Assembly (NCBI GenBank): GCA_009782405.1
Contig: WRJC01000002.1
Location: 1-64,000 of the forward strand
Source of the DNA: Oscillospiraceae bacterium
GTDB taxonomy: Bacteria > Bacillota_A > Clostridia > Oscillospirales > WRJC01
Direction: 5' to 3'
Length of the DNA: 64,000 bases
The notes beneath the pieces are model-generated. The model searched no databases. It was not told the DNA's origin and was given only the letters and a program-made list of their open reading frames with translations. The position numbers and the translations under genes are program-made. Positions 26,032 to 34,756 of the stretch are shown piece by piece; positions within the stretch are counted from its first letter, which is position 1; every line of letters begins with the position of its first letter.

Positions 26032-26044
26032 TTTTTTGTTTTTG

Positions 26045-27034
26045 TCAAATTTTTACCGTTGTCTGGGTTTTATGCGAGATGTAAGCGCATTCGAGAAGTT
26101 CCGAGAGCCCGATGCCCGCTTTTATGTCGAAAACCACGGGGGCGCCTTTTTCTATCGCGTCGAACCAAGTCTGCAAAGGCGAAGGAAGCGCTTTGGGCAA
26201 TTTTGTGATTTCGATGGGGTCGTCGCGCAGCTCCCTGGTTTCGGGGGTCGAGAGCCTCACGTTTCCGTTGTTTCCGAGCAGCATCCCCTGGGTTCCGTAG
26301 ATTTCCACCGCCCACGGCGAAACCGGAGTCACGAAACTCGTCTCGACCATCGCTATCGTTTTATTTTTGAATTCGATGAGGTTGATCGCATTGTCCTCGA
26401 TGCCGTGGTCGAGCGATTTTTGCGTGGTGGCGTTGTACATGGAGGTGATCCTGGCGGGTTCGCCCAAAAGATAATTTGCCACATACATCGGGTGGCAGCC
26501 CAAATCCATCATGGCCCCGCCGCAGGCGTCGGCTTCCACATACCAGTAAAGCGGGAGCCAATCGCCGCTCGCGCCGTTGTGCGCGTTTCTAAATCTCGCT
26601 GTGTTCACTTGCCCTATTGCGCCCGAATCGATGACCTGCTTTGCATACTGGACTACGGGAGAAGTGCGCTGGGGCATCGAAATCGTGAAGACGACATTGT
26701 TTTTTTCGACCGCTTCGGCGATTTCTTCGGCGTCCTTTTTTGTAGCGGCAAGCGTTTTTTCTGTGAAGATGTGCTTTTTGGCGTTCGCGGCGGCCACCAT
26801 CACTTCCCTGTGTTTCGAGGTCTCGTTGTCCACCACGACGGCGTCCACGTCGCTTCTCGAAAGTATTTTGGACAAATCCTTTTCATAGTCGCAGCCAAGT
26901 TCTTTTGCCCATGCTGCCCCTCTCTCTTCATCGTCGTCCCAAACCGCCGGGATATTGTGCCCGAGTTTTTTTACCTCGTTGGCATAACCGCCCGCGTGGA
27001 CGTGCCATTTGCTGAGCATCGCTACGTTAATCAT
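26045..27034 (-). CDS. Gfo/Idh/MocA-family oxidoreductase
   Basis: The 329-residue protein is read from ATG 27034 with GAGGT seven bases upstream; the longer frame to 27079 has no ribosome site. The N-terminal Rossmann domain is followed by FTEKTLAATKKDAEEI, the family EKP-like motif in which Pro is replaced by Thr. The C-terminal alpha/beta domain has MMDLGCHPMYVANYLLG near 200, matching the family GG-x-x-x-D-x-G-x-H pattern. Such enzymes oxidise or reduce sugars and inositols with NAD(P). The substrate is unknown. It stands alone, downstream of the PspC gene, with a likely extended -10 at 27078-27086. Confidence 0.9.
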   Translation of the reverse strand: MINVAMLSKWHVHAGGYANEVKKLGHNIPAVWDDDEERGAAWAKELGCDYEKDLSKILSRSDVDAVVVDNETSKHREVMVAAANAKKHIFTEKTLAATKKDAEEIAEAVEKNNVVFTISMPQRTSPVVQYAKQVIDSGAIGQVNTARFRNAHNGASGDWLPLYWYVEADACGGAMMDLGCHPMYVANYLLGEPARITSMYNATTQKSLDHGIEDNAINLIEFKNKTIAMVETSFVTPVSPWAVEIYGTQGMLLGNNGNVRLSTPETRELRDDPIEITKLPKALPSPLQTWFDAIEKGAPVVFDIKAGIGLSELLECAYISHKTQTTVKI

Positions 27035-27077
27035 AAATTTACCTCGCTTTTCTTTAAAATTTATATCCGTCCGCTCC

Positions 27078-27086
27078 ACTATACCA
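27078..27086 (-). promoter_or_regulatory. Possible extended -10 for the oxidoreductase gene
   Basis: Minus-strand TGGTATAGT (27086-27078) fits an extended -10; no good -35 is seen at 17 bp. Confidence 0.4.
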
Positions 27087-27171
27087 CAAACTTGTATAAA
27101 TTTTGTGAAATTTTATCGAATTTTTTGTTTTTCGAAAAAATACCTGAGCTAAAGAAAAGCGTTTTGTTTTT

Positions 27172-27366
27172 TTACAGCTTCAAGTCGCTTTTTTTCGGCA
27201 GCACCACAGCGGCCACTATGTACGCCAAAAGCCCCCCGCCGCCAAGACAAGCCAATATAACCGCCGCGATCCTGATGAGCGATGGATCCAGATCAAAGTA
27301 TTCAGCTATTCCCCCGCACACCCCGCAAATCATTTTTCCCTGCTCTACTTTGTAAAGTTTTTTCAT
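27172..27366 (-). CDS. PspC-domain small membrane protein
   Basis: This 64-residue protein matches PspC: KKLYKVEQGKMICGVCGGIAEYFDLDPSLIRI followed by one long hydrophobic helix and a short basic tail. PspC proteins belong to envelope-stress systems. It is the last gene of the PadR / DUF1700 / DUF4097 / PspC run, starting 35 bp after the DUF4097 gene with AGGAGG. Small as it is, the match covers the whole length. Confidence 0.92.
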   Translation of the reverse strand: MKKLYKVEQGKMICGVCGGIAEYFDLDPSLIRIAAVILACLGGGGLLAYIVAAVVLPKKSDLKL

Positions 27367-27401
27367 TGTTGTATCCTCCTAATTTATGTTTATTATATTA
27401 A

Positions 27402-28166
27402 TCAGTTTATTATTATGTCTATGTTGCCGACCCCGCCGTCGATTTTCATGCTGTATTTTCCCGTTTTCGAATTCTTCGGATTATTTCCGTTGATCTTGAT
27501 ATCGCCGAGCCCGCCGTTCGCCTTTATCTTGTAATCTTCCGCTTCGCCTCTCAGATTCAGCCTGACATTTCCCAGCCCGCCGTTGATTTTTACATCGCCC
27601 GCAATTGTCCCGGCGATTTTTATGTTTCCGACCCCGCCATCGATTTTCAGATTTTCGGAGTATATGTCCTTTACGTCGAAGTTTCCCAGCCCTCCGTTTA
27701 TGACAAAGGATTTTGTTTGTATCTGCCTTACTTCGGTGTTCCCCACCCCGCCGTCGAAATACACTTCTTCAAGCGATGTCCCTTCCGGCACATATATGGT
27801 TATGACGGGGGCTTTGGCGCTCCAGAACGGCCGGATTATGAAATCCGGCAGGGGCACGAAACCGAATTTTTTCGGGTTGTAGGAAATATTCAAAGTATCG
27901 CCCGACTGCTCGCACACAAACCCTGTTTCCCCCACATTTTCGGCTTCCACATAGATATCTCCCGAATTTCTTTCGCTCTTCAATATTTTTACGTCGCCCA
28001 CGTGCGCCCCGATATTTATTTTGGCCACTCCGTCTTCGGCAAAGAAGATGGCCGCGACATTGGTTACGCCCAAATCGGCGTATCTTTCGCCCGCAGCATA
28101 TGCCGCCCCGCAGAACACCCCGCCCACGAGAACAAAAATCAACCCGATTATCAATATTTTTTTCAT
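27402..28166 (-). CDS. DUF4097 beta-repeat envelope protein (LiaG-like)
   Basis: This 254-residue protein has a signal peptide or anchor (about 1-24) and then a repetitive beta structure. The motif G-G-V/L-G-N recurs about six times at intervals near 20 residues (DGGVGNTEV, NGGLGNFDV, DGGVGNIKI, NGGLGNVRL, NGGLGDIKI, DGGVGNIDI), typical of DUF4097 beta-helix-like proteins. It lies outside the membrane. The family is associated with cell-envelope stress operons (for example LiaG); the molecular role is not known. It follows the DUF1700 gene across a 96-bp gap that holds a palindromic heptamer element. Confidence 0.88.
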   Translation of the reverse strand: MKKILIIGLIFVLVGGVFCGAAYAAGERYADLGVTNVAAIFFAEDGVAKINIGAHVGDVKILKSERNSGDIYVEAENVGETGFVCEQSGDTLNISYNPKKFGFVPLPDFIIRPFWSAKAPVITIYVPEGTSLEEVYFDGGVGNTEVRQIQTKSFVINGGLGNFDVKDIYSENLKIDGGVGNIKIAGTIAGDVKINGGLGNVRLNLRGEAEDYKIKANGGLGDIKINGNNPKNSKTGKYSMKIDGGVGNIDIIIN

Positions 28167-28186
28167 TTTTTCACCCTCCTTTTTTG

Positions 28187-28260
28187 GTTGTCAGTTTTCA
28201 GCGGAACGAAGGGAACGAAAGAAACTACTAACTGACAACTGAAAACTGACAACTGACAAC
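28187..28260. repeat. Dispersed heptamer palindromic element, copy 1
   Basis: GTTGTCAGTTTTCAG (28187-28201) is inverted as CTGAAAACTGACAAC (28239-28253). The right side is an array of heptamers AACTGAC / AACTGAA (28230-28260). The core begins CAGCGGAACGAAG. It sits 2 bp after the DUF1700 stop. Arms and core match copy 2 at 39783-39872. Confidence 0.8.
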
Positions 28261-28262
28261 TA

Positions 28263-28940
28263 TCACGCTCCCTGGCGCGAAAACTTTCCCGTTATCCCCC
28301 GAAATGCCCAGCCTATGAATTTAAACTGCGATTTGAACATCAGCGCCGTCAGTTTGGTGAAACTATATCCCAAAATGAGGCCCACTCCCGCTACCACAAA
28401 CCCCGCGCCCAGCGGATAGAGCGCTTTTGTCATATCTATGAACAGATGCACGGCCCCGTATCCGATCGACATGAACCCCGCCCCCACCATTACGAATCCC
28501 GCAAGCGCTATCGAAGCTACCGCGAATGCGATTCCCAACAACGCCATGAAAAGCCCGAACGCGGCGGAAGCCAAGCCTATGAGAAGCGGCAGCCACAACG
28601 GAAAGGTGCACAAAAGCACTATGATTTTCCAGCCGCCGCCCGATTTTTTGGGATTGTATGCCCTATATTGCGGTGGCGCTTTTGGCTCTTCTTTTTCTGT
28701 TTTTGCCTCGAATACGTTTTCTTTTTCTGCATTTTCCGATTCAGCGATTTCCGCGAGTTCCGCTTCTATCTTTTTTGCCAAATCTTCGGGAGACATGAAC
28801 TGCGAAGAGGTTTCTTCTTTGGCATCCTCGGCGGCATCGTCGAAATATTCCTCGTAATATTTGATCGCGTTCTGCCTTTCATCGTCCGTGAGCGATGAAA
28901 GGTCTTCTTTGAGCCTGCTTAAAAAATCTTTTTTGTTCAT
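28263..28940 (-). CDS. DUF1700-family membrane protein (HAAS domain)
   Basis: The 225-residue protein is read from ATG 28940 (GGGGGA ten bases upstream); an in-frame TTG six bases earlier is possible. The N terminus MNKKDFLSRLKEDLSSLTDDERQ with IKYYEEYFDDA is the HAAS helical domain of DUF1700. A Glu-rich linker and three or four hydrophobic segments (about 105-200) follow. DUF1700 genes nearly always sit beside a PadR regulator and a DUF4097 gene; the product is thought to be a membrane partner in sensing or tuning that response. The PadR gene ends 21 bp upstream. Confidence 0.9.
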   Translation of the reverse strand: MNKKDFLSRLKEDLSSLTDDERQNAIKYYEEYFDDAAEDAKEETSSQFMSPEDLAKKIEAELAEIAESENAEKENVFEAKTEKEEPKAPPQYRAYNPKKSGGGWKIIVLLCTFPLWLPLLIGLASAAFGLFMALLGIAFAVASIALAGFVMVGAGFMSIGYGAVHLFIDMTKALYPLGAGFVVAGVGLILGYSFTKLTALMFKSQFKFIGWAFRGITGKFSRQGA

Positions 28941-28961
28941 TTTCAAATTTCCCCCGTAAAT

Positions 28962-29519
28962 TTATTGATGTTCTTCCGGCTCGTCGTTTTCGTCTTCCGG
29001 TTTTTCGTCTTTTTTTTCGCCCGCGGGTTTTTTGCCTTTTTTCGCGGCGGCTTTTTGGGATTTGGTATTTATGAAGTCTTCTAATTTCAGCCCCAATTTT
29101 ATTCCTTCGCTTTTGAGAAATTCTATTTTTTCGTCTATTTTCAGATTGTCAATAAATTCGCCGATGTCCAAGGTTTTGCAATCGGCGTTTTTGCCCTTCG
29201 AGCCTGATGAAGGAGCCTTGGCGAAAACCTTGTCGATTTTCGTTTTGTAGGTTTCCCATTCTTCCTTGTAGAGGCTCAAAAGTATCCTGCCTTTGTTCGT
29301 GATTTTGTAGTATCTTCTGTTTCTGCCGAGATATTCCATGTCGTACACTTCGAGGTCATTGTCTTTTTGCAGCCGCCTCAGCACCGGGTACAAAGTGGAT
29401 TCGGAAACTCCGATTATATTATTCACTTCCTGGGTTATTTTATACCCGTATGTGTCGTTTTCGGAAACGACGGACAAAACAATCGCATCCAATAGCGAAG
29501 CGTTTACCGTAAATATCAC
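28962..29519 (-). CDS. PadR-family transcriptional regulator
   Basis: This 185-residue protein starts at GTG 29519, with GGAGG ten bases upstream. It has the PadR winged helix (about 8-85): LLDAIVLSVVSENDTYGYKITQEV, ESTLYPVLRRLQKDNDLEVY and GRNRRYYKITNKGR. A C-terminal helical part follows, then a Lys/Glu-rich charged tail (about 150-185) that is longer than in small PadR proteins. It probably represses its own operon: a perfect 9+5+9 palindrome covers the -10 of its promoter. Ligand unknown; related regulators respond to cell-wall or membrane-active compounds. Confidence 0.95.
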   Translation of the reverse strand: MIFTVNASLLDAIVLSVVSENDTYGYKITQEVNNIIGVSESTLYPVLRRLQKDNDLEVYDMEYLGRNRRYYKITNKGRILLSLYKEEWETYKTKIDKVFAKAPSSGSKGKNADCKTLDIGEFIDNLKIDEKIEFLKSEGIKLGLKLEDFINTKSQKAAAKKGKKPAGEKKDEKPEDENDEPEEHQ

Positions 29520-29572
29520 TCCAAATTCACCTCCTGATTTTTTGTTCGTTTTGCGTTTTTTTATTTCATGGC

Positions 29573-29595
29573 AATATTATATCACGTATAATATT
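29573..29595 (-). promoter_or_regulatory. PadR operator palindrome
   Basis: AATATTATA (29573-29581), 5 bases, TATAATATT (29587-29595) is a perfect inverted repeat. It covers the -10 box and the adjacent spacer of the padR promoter, the expected place for autorepression. Confidence 0.75.
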
Positions 29596-29604
29596 ATTTG
29601 TCAA
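29576..29604 (-). promoter_or_regulatory. Consensus sigma-A promoter of the PadR operon
   Basis: On the minus strand: TTGACA (29604-29599), a 17-bp spacer ending TGA, then TATAAT (29581-29576). Both boxes are perfect and the -10 is extended. Confidence 0.9.
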
Positions 29605-29702
29605 TAGGTATTCGAAAAAAAATTAAATTTTTTTTTTAAACTTTTGAAATCGAAACAAGAGACCGGAGCCGATTTTTTTTGTTTCATCGAACACAAAAAG
29701 AG

Positions 29703-29727
29703 GTTGATTCCCATTTTGGGAATCAAC
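29703..29727 (-). terminator. Intrinsic terminator after the DUF2975-like gene
   Basis: GTTGATTCCCA (29703-29713) and TGGGAATCAAC (29717-29727) form a perfect 11-bp stem with a 3-base loop. On the minus strand it is followed by CTCTTTTTG; on the plus strand by a run of A. Confidence 0.85.
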
Positions 29728-29753
29728 AAAAAAACAGGGGATTTTTGTTTTTT

Positions 29754-30401
29754 TCACGTTATTTTGTTTCGCATATGCCAAAACGCATACGCGAAAACAA
29801 GGCCGACAAACAAAATCGCAAGCCCCGGAACCCCGTCGGCAAGATCGATCCCCAAGGACAGCTTGATTTTCTGCGGCTCGCACTTGATGAATTTCGCGGC
29901 CAGGTAATAATTGTAGAAACGCATCATGAACCGAATCAGCACGCTCCCGACGAAAACGCAAAGCCCGACAAACATCACATAGCGGGGGTTTTTTTCGTCG
30001 GTTATTTTTTCGTATTCCCCCGATCCGATGTTTTTGAGCAGCGCGGACAAAAACTTGAAAATAGGCGCTAGGGTGAGCAGATTGCCGACAATCACCAATA
30101 TGCCCGCGAAAAGCGCCGCCTTTATATCGTCCAGCGCGACGTTATGCGCCGCCGTGAGAATTTTTATGCCGTTTCCGAAAGAAATTTCGTATTCGGTTAT
30201 TTTCCCCGCATCGTCCGCGATTTTGTGCATGAAAGGGGGCAAAAGCATTTTTTCCACCTCCACATTCGTGAAAAAAAGGATCACGGCCAAAACAAAACAC
30301 AAAACAATGAAAAAAACGGCGACATAAAACAAGACATTGAATATGGGATGCATCAATTTGGAAACGAAAGACATATATTTGTAATTTTTTGATTTATTCA
30401 T
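29754..30401 (-). CDS. Four-helix membrane protein, DUF2975-like
   Basis: This 215-residue protein has four predicted membrane helices (about 17-42, 90-112, 135-158, 185-207). The spacing, the FFTN extracytoplasmic loop after helix 1, and the short cytoplasmic loop after helix 2 resemble DUF2975 proteins, but I am not certain of the family. DUF2975 genes are usually followed by a small Cro-type HTH gene; none is found here, and a strong terminator follows instead. The start lies 4 bp after the dnaE stop, with its ribosome site in the last dnaE codons, so it is co-transcribed with dnaE. Confidence 0.65.
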   Translation of the reverse strand: MNKSKNYKYMSFVSKLMHPIFNVLFYVAVFFIVLCFVLAVILFFTNVEVEKMLLPPFMHKIADDAGKITEYEISFGNGIKILTAAHNVALDDIKAALFAGILVIVGNLLTLAPIFKFLSALLKNIGSGEYEKITDEKNPRYVMFVGLCVFVGSVLIRFMMRFYNYYLAAKFIKCEPQKIKLSLGIDLADGVPGLAILFVGLVFAYAFWHMRNKIT

Positions 30402-30405
30402 TTTT

Positions 30406-33400
30406 TCATGCTTCCCTTTTCGGCTTCACCATTTTTACGTTTTCCGCGCCGAGCAGAACTTCAAGCTCGCCCAAACACGCCGGATCCAAGTCTATCCCCG
30501 GGTTTTTCAGTGAATATATTTTTTTCGCGCTTTCGTCGTAAATTTTGACTTCGGTTTTTCCGGTGAACAGCTCTATCAAATTTATCGCTTTTTTGTACTC
30601 CAAACTCTCTTCCCCGGGCACTTTCAGATACAAAACCGAAATGCCCGCATTTTCCGCGTTTGCGTTCGGGGTTTGCGGGGATTTTCCATTTTTCGCCAGT
30701 TTTATCACATTGTTCAAATAAATTTTCGGGTTTTCTTCCTTTCCCGGAGAAATGTTTCCCTGTACCGCGATTATACTGCCGGTTTTGAGTTCTTCGATGA
30801 ATTGGTTGTATTTTTTGGAAAAAACCACAACTTCGATTGAGGCATATTCGTCCTCGAAATTCAAAAACGCCATGCTGTCGCCGTTTTTTGTCCTTTTCAC
30901 GTTCACTTCGCCGATGACTCCGGCGACCGTCACGAATCTGTCTTCTTTTTCTTTTGCGAGATTTTGCGCCTCTGCAGAAAATTCCCCCTCGATTTGATCG
31001 CCCGGTTCATGGCTTTCTTCATTTTCTTCCGTTTCTTCGAAAAATTCCAATATGCCGGGGATCGAAAGCGAATTCAGCCTTTTTATCGAATCTATGTATT
31101 CGTCCAATGGGTGCCCGGAAAAAAACCTGCCCGCCGCTTCTTTTTCCATTGCGAGCAGTTCATGGAGCTCCATTTCCGGTATGTCGGGATACATGGTAGT
31201 CGAATCGTCGATTGCCGCGGCGCTTTCTTCGTCGTCGAAAGCGAACATATCTATCTGCCCGTCGATGTTCGATTTCTTTTCGTTTAAGAGGCTGTCGATG
31301 ACATTCTCGTATTTGGCCAGCAGCTTGCTTCGAAACACGCCCAAATTGTCAAAAACCCCGCATTTGATCAGCGCCTCCACTTGGCGTTTGTTCAACTGCT
31401 CGTAATTTGCCATCCTGAGCAAAAAGTCGGCGAACGATTTAAATTTCCCATTTGTTTCCTTTTCGAACAGAATGTTTTTTAAAAATCCGACGCCCACGTT
31501 TTTTATGGCCAAAAGCCCGTATCTTATCCCCTGCCCCGAAGCGTCGATGGTGAAATCCGATTCGCTCCGGTTTATGTCGGGCGGAAGTATCTTTATGTCC
31601 AAGCGCGAGCATTCGGCGGCGTACTCGCTGAGTTTTTCCGTTTTGTTCAGGACGGAAGTCATCAGCGCGCACAGATATTCTTCTTTGTGGTAGTATTTTA
31701 AATAGGCGGTGCGGTACGAGAGCAGCGCGTAAGCCACGGCGTGGCTCTTGTTGAAGCCGTAGTTGGCGAATTCCGCGATTATGTCGAATATTTCCGCCGC
31801 CGCCTCTTTGTCTATTCCGTTTTGCCCGCAGCCCGCAAAAAAAATCTCCCGCTCCTTTTCCATCACCGCTTGGTCTTTTTTTGACATCGCCTTTCTGACT
31901 ATGTCCGCGTGCCCGTAGGAATACCCGGCCAAGCTCCTGAAAATCTGCATCACCTGCTCCTGGAAGATTATGCAGCCGTATGTGGTTTCGAGTATTTCTT
32001 TCAGCTGCGGCACCCTGTATGTTATGAGCTCCTTGTTTTGGCGGTTTTGGGTATACAGCGGGATCAGCGCCATCGGCCCGGGCCTGATCAGCGCGTTGAG
32101 AACGGCCAGATCCTCGAAATATTCGGGTTTGGCCGAAACCATCAGGCTTTTCACCCAAGATGCCTCGAACTGGAAAATCCCGCCGTTGTTGCCGCTCGCA
32201 TACAGCTTGTATATCTCCTCATCCGCCAGATCTATTTTGTCTATGTCGAAATCCTTGTTTTTATCGGATTTCTTTATATTTTTCACCGCGTTCTCTATGA
32301 TAGTCAGGTACCTCAGCCCCAATAAATCTATCTTTAAAAGCCCCAAGGCGGCCACCGTGTTCATGTCGAACTGCGTGACGCGCTCGCCCGTGCACAGGGC
32401 GAGGGGCACATACTCGCACACCGGATCGTTGGTTATGACCAGTCCCGCCGCGTGGATCGACGAGTTTCGCGGCATGCCCTCGAGCTTGATCGCCGTGTCT
32501 ATCAGGTTCTTCACTTTTTCGTCGCTTTCGTAGCGCGCCTTTAGCTCCTTGACCTCTTCGAGCGCTTTTTTCAGCGGCCAGTTTTTGTTTTGGGTCTGGG
32601 GAATGAGCTTGGCTATGGCGTTCACATCGCTTATGCCCATACCCAAAACGCGCCCGACGTCTTTTATGGCCTGCTTCGATGCGAGCGTGGTGAAGGTGAT
32701 GATATGCGCGGTGTTTTTTTCGCCGTACTTTCTTTTGACATATTCCACCACTTCCCCGCGCCTGTCCTGGCATATGTCTATGTCGAAGTCGGGCATGCTG
32801 ACGCGCTCGGGATTTAAGAACCTTTCAAAAAGCAAGTTGTATTCTATCGGGTCAATGCCCGTTATTGCCAAAAAGTAAGCCACGAGGCTACCCGCCCCGG
32901 ACCCCCTGCCCGGCCCTATCGGTATGTTTTGGCTTTTCGCGTAATTTATGAAATCCCAGACAATCAGGTAATACGCCGCGTATCCCATCGACGTTATTAT
33001 TTCAAGCTCATACTCGAGGCGCGCTTCGTATATCCGCAAGTTTATGCCGGGATTTTTTTCCGAGTATTGTTCGAAACCTTCGCGGCTCAGTTTTGTCAGA
33101 TATTCTTCGGGCGAAATATCGCCCGGGGTGGTGTATTTCGGCAGAAATGTCTCTTCGAAACTAAATTCGACGTTGCACCGTTCGGCGATTTTCACGGTGT
33201 TCTCGAGCGCGTTTTCATACTCCCCGAACAGTTCCTCCATTTCATCGGCGCTCTTTAGGTAGAACTCGTCCGTTTCAAAGCCAATCGGGTTGCCATCCTC
33301 GAGAAGCTTCGCGGTCTGTATGCAGATCATCGCCGCCTGAGCCCGGGCATCTTCCCTGTCGATGTAATGCACGTCGTTGGTGGCGGCTAACCCTATGCCG

Positions 33401-33990
33401 GTTTCTCGCGAAAGCCTTGAAATCCTGCCGTTCACCGCGAGCTGGTCAGGCAAATTGTGGTTTTGGATTTCGAGGAAAAAATTTCCTTCGCCGAAAATAT
33501 CCCGCAGGCGGAGGGCATAGGCTTTCGCGGCCTCCAAATTGTTCTGCAGCAAAAATTGCTGGGTAAACCCCGCAAGGCACGCTGAAAGCGCGATTATCCC
33601 CCCGCTGTGTTTTTCCAGCAATTCCAAATCCACTCTCGGCTTGCTGTAGAATCCTTCCGTGTAGGCCGCCGAAACCAAAAATATGAGGTTTTTGTAGCCC
33701 GCTTCGTTTTCCGCGAGCAGCACAAGATGCCCGATGTCCGAATCCTCGCCGTGCTCCTTATCCAAGCGCGTGCGTTTCGCCACATATACCTCGCATCCGA
33801 TTATCGGTTTCACGCCTTCTTTTTTGCAAGCCGAATAAAATGCGATTGCCCCGAACATATTTCCGTGATCGGTGATCGCGACTGCCGATTGGCCGCGATT
33901 TTTGACGGCTTTCGGCAATTCTGATATCCGGCAGGCCCCGTCGAGCAGGCTGTATTCGCTGTGCAGGTGCAAATGGACAAAATCTTTCAT
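30406..33990 (-). CDS. dnaE: DNA polymerase III alpha subunit
   Basis: The 1194-residue protein is read from ATG 33990 (a TTG at 34002 is also in frame; both have weak ribosome sites). It has the PHP domain with HLHLHSEYSLLDG, the polymerase palm with catalytic Asp residues in PDFDIDICQDRR near 400, fingers, a helix-hairpin-helix segment near 870, and an OB-fold with VTVAGVIGEVNVKRTKNGD near 1030. It is the DnaE1/DnaE3 type, without the exonuclease of PolC. Many Bacillota also carry polC, which is not in this window. It sits between a HAD gene and a small membrane protein in one run. Confidence 0.97.
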   Translation of the reverse strand: MKDFVHLHLHSEYSLLDGACRISELPKAVKNRGQSAVAITDHGNMFGAIAFYSACKKEGVKPIIGCEVYVAKRTRLDKEHGEDSDIGHLVLLAENEAGYKNLIFLVSAAYTEGFYSKPRVDLELLEKHSGGIIALSACLAGFTQQFLLQNNLEAAKAYALRLRDIFGEGNFFLEIQNHNLPDQLAVNGRISRLSRETGIGLAATNDVHYIDREDARAQAAMICIQTAKLLEDGNPIGFETDEFYLKSADEMEELFGEYENALENTVKIAERCNVEFSFEETFLPKYTTPGDISPEEYLTKLSREGFEQYSEKNPGINLRIYEARLEYELEIITSMGYAAYYLIVWDFINYAKSQNIPIGPGRGSGAGSLVAYFLAITGIDPIEYNLLFERFLNPERVSMPDFDIDICQDRRGEVVEYVKRKYGEKNTAHIITFTTLASKQAIKDVGRVLGMGISDVNAIAKLIPQTQNKNWPLKKALEEVKELKARYESDEKVKNLIDTAIKLEGMPRNSSIHAAGLVITNDPVCEYVPLALCTGERVTQFDMNTVAALGLLKIDLLGLRYLTIIENAVKNIKKSDKNKDFDIDKIDLADEEIYKLYASGNNGGIFQFEASWVKSLMVSAKPEYFEDLAVLNALIRPGPMALIPLYTQNRQNKELITYRVPQLKEILETTYGCIIFQEQVMQIFRSLAGYSYGHADIVRKAMSKKDQAVMEKEREIFFAGCGQNGIDKEAAAEIFDIIAEFANYGFNKSHAVAYALLSYRTAYLKYYHKEEYLCALMTSVLNKTEKLSEYAAECSRLDIKILPPDINRSESDFTIDASGQGIRYGLLAIKNVGVGFLKNILFEKETNGKFKSFADFLLRMANYEQLNKRQVEALIKCGVFDNLGVFRSKLLAKYENVIDSLLNEKKSNIDGQIDMFAFDDEESAAAIDDSTTMYPDIPEMELHELLAMEKEAAGRFFSGHPLDEYIDSIKRLNSLSIPGILEFFEETEENEESHEPGDQIEGEFSAEAQNLAKEKEDRFVTVAGVIGEVNVKRTKNGDSMAFLNFEDEYASIEVVVFSKKYNQFIEELKTGSIIAVQGNISPGKEENPKIYLNNVIKLAKNGKSPQTPNANAENAGISVLYLKVPGEESLEYKKAINLIELFTGKTEVKIYDESAKKIYSLKNPGIDLDPACLGELEVLLGAENVKMVKPKREA

Positions 33991-34007
33991 GATAGTTTCC
34001 AATTTCC

Positions 34008-34034
34008 AGTTATCAGTTTTCAGTTTTCAGTTGT
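34008..34034. repeat. Dispersed heptamer element, partial copy 3
   Basis: On the minus strand the array reads AACTGAA-AACTGAA-AACTGAT-AACTG. Only one arm is present. It overlaps the end of the HAD gene and provides its last codons and stop. Confidence 0.7.
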
Positions 34035-34717
34035 GAGCGCACAATATCAAAAACATCGTAAAGCTTGTCGACCACAAAGTCGGCCCCGGCTTCAAGCAAA
34101 ACCTTGCGGCTAAACGAAGTGGTCACCGCCGCGCAGACCATTCCGGCCGCTTTGGCCGCTTGCACCCCGCTGACCGCATCTTCAACGACGAGGGCGTACT
34201 CGGGGGATATGCCCGCTGTTTCCGCAGCTTTCAAAAATATCTCCGGGTCGGGCTTTTTGTTTTTTACGTCCGTCCCCGAAATCACGTACAGCGGGTGTTT
34301 GGCGTTTTTTTTCGCGTCGCCGGTTGCAATTACCCCGATCGAGCGCCCGAGCTTTATTTTTTCTATGTTGACTTTCACCTTGACAAGATCCGAAGCCGAG
34401 GCGATGGCGCACGAAAGTCCGATTCCGGTTATGTTGTGCAGCAGTTTTTTCGCTTTCGGAAATACTTTCACCCTGTGTTTTTTTTCCATGTATATCTCGT
34501 AGGCGCGGAGCTTCAATTTGACATCGTATTCCTTGCCGTATTTTTTTGCCACTCCGGAAATGAATTTGTCGTCCCCCATGCCCGTGAACTCCTTGAAATC
34601 GCTGTGAGCGGCCGAAATCCCGAAACTTTCCTTCAAGGAATCGATGGAAGCCATCGTTATCGCCGGCTCCGAATCCACGAGCACGCCGTCCATGTCAAAA
34701 ATCACAAGTTTGAGCAT
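34013..34717 (-). CDS. HAD-family hydrolase, beta-phosphoglucomutase/phosphatase-like
   Basis: The 234-residue protein is read from ATG 34717 (GGGAG nine bases upstream) instead of the longer frame to 34753. HAD motifs are present: motif I FDMDGVLVDSEP (nucleophile Asp8, acid/base Asp10), motif II Ser in IASASD, Lys in KKPDPEIFLKA (motif III), and motif IV VVEDAVSGVQAA. The cap domain is of the C1 helical type. Substrates are typically sugar phosphates. The last residues (SQLKTEN) and the stop codon come from a dispersed heptamer repeat, so the native C terminus may have been replaced. It lies 22 bp before dnaE. Confidence 0.93.
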   Translation of the reverse strand: MLKLVIFDMDGVLVDSEPAITMASIDSLKESFGISAAHSDFKEFTGMGDDKFISGVAKKYGKEYDVKLKLRAYEIYMEKKHRVKVFPKAKKLLHNITGIGLSCAIASASDLVKVKVNIEKIKLGRSIGVIATGDAKKNAKHPLYVISGTDVKNKKPDPEIFLKAAETAGISPEYALVVEDAVSGVQAAKAAGMVCAAVTTSFSRKVLLEAGADFVVDKLYDVFDIVRSQLKTEN

Positions 34718-34756
34718 ATTTTTTGTCTCCCTTTGTTTGTCGGTTTTGCGCATTTT

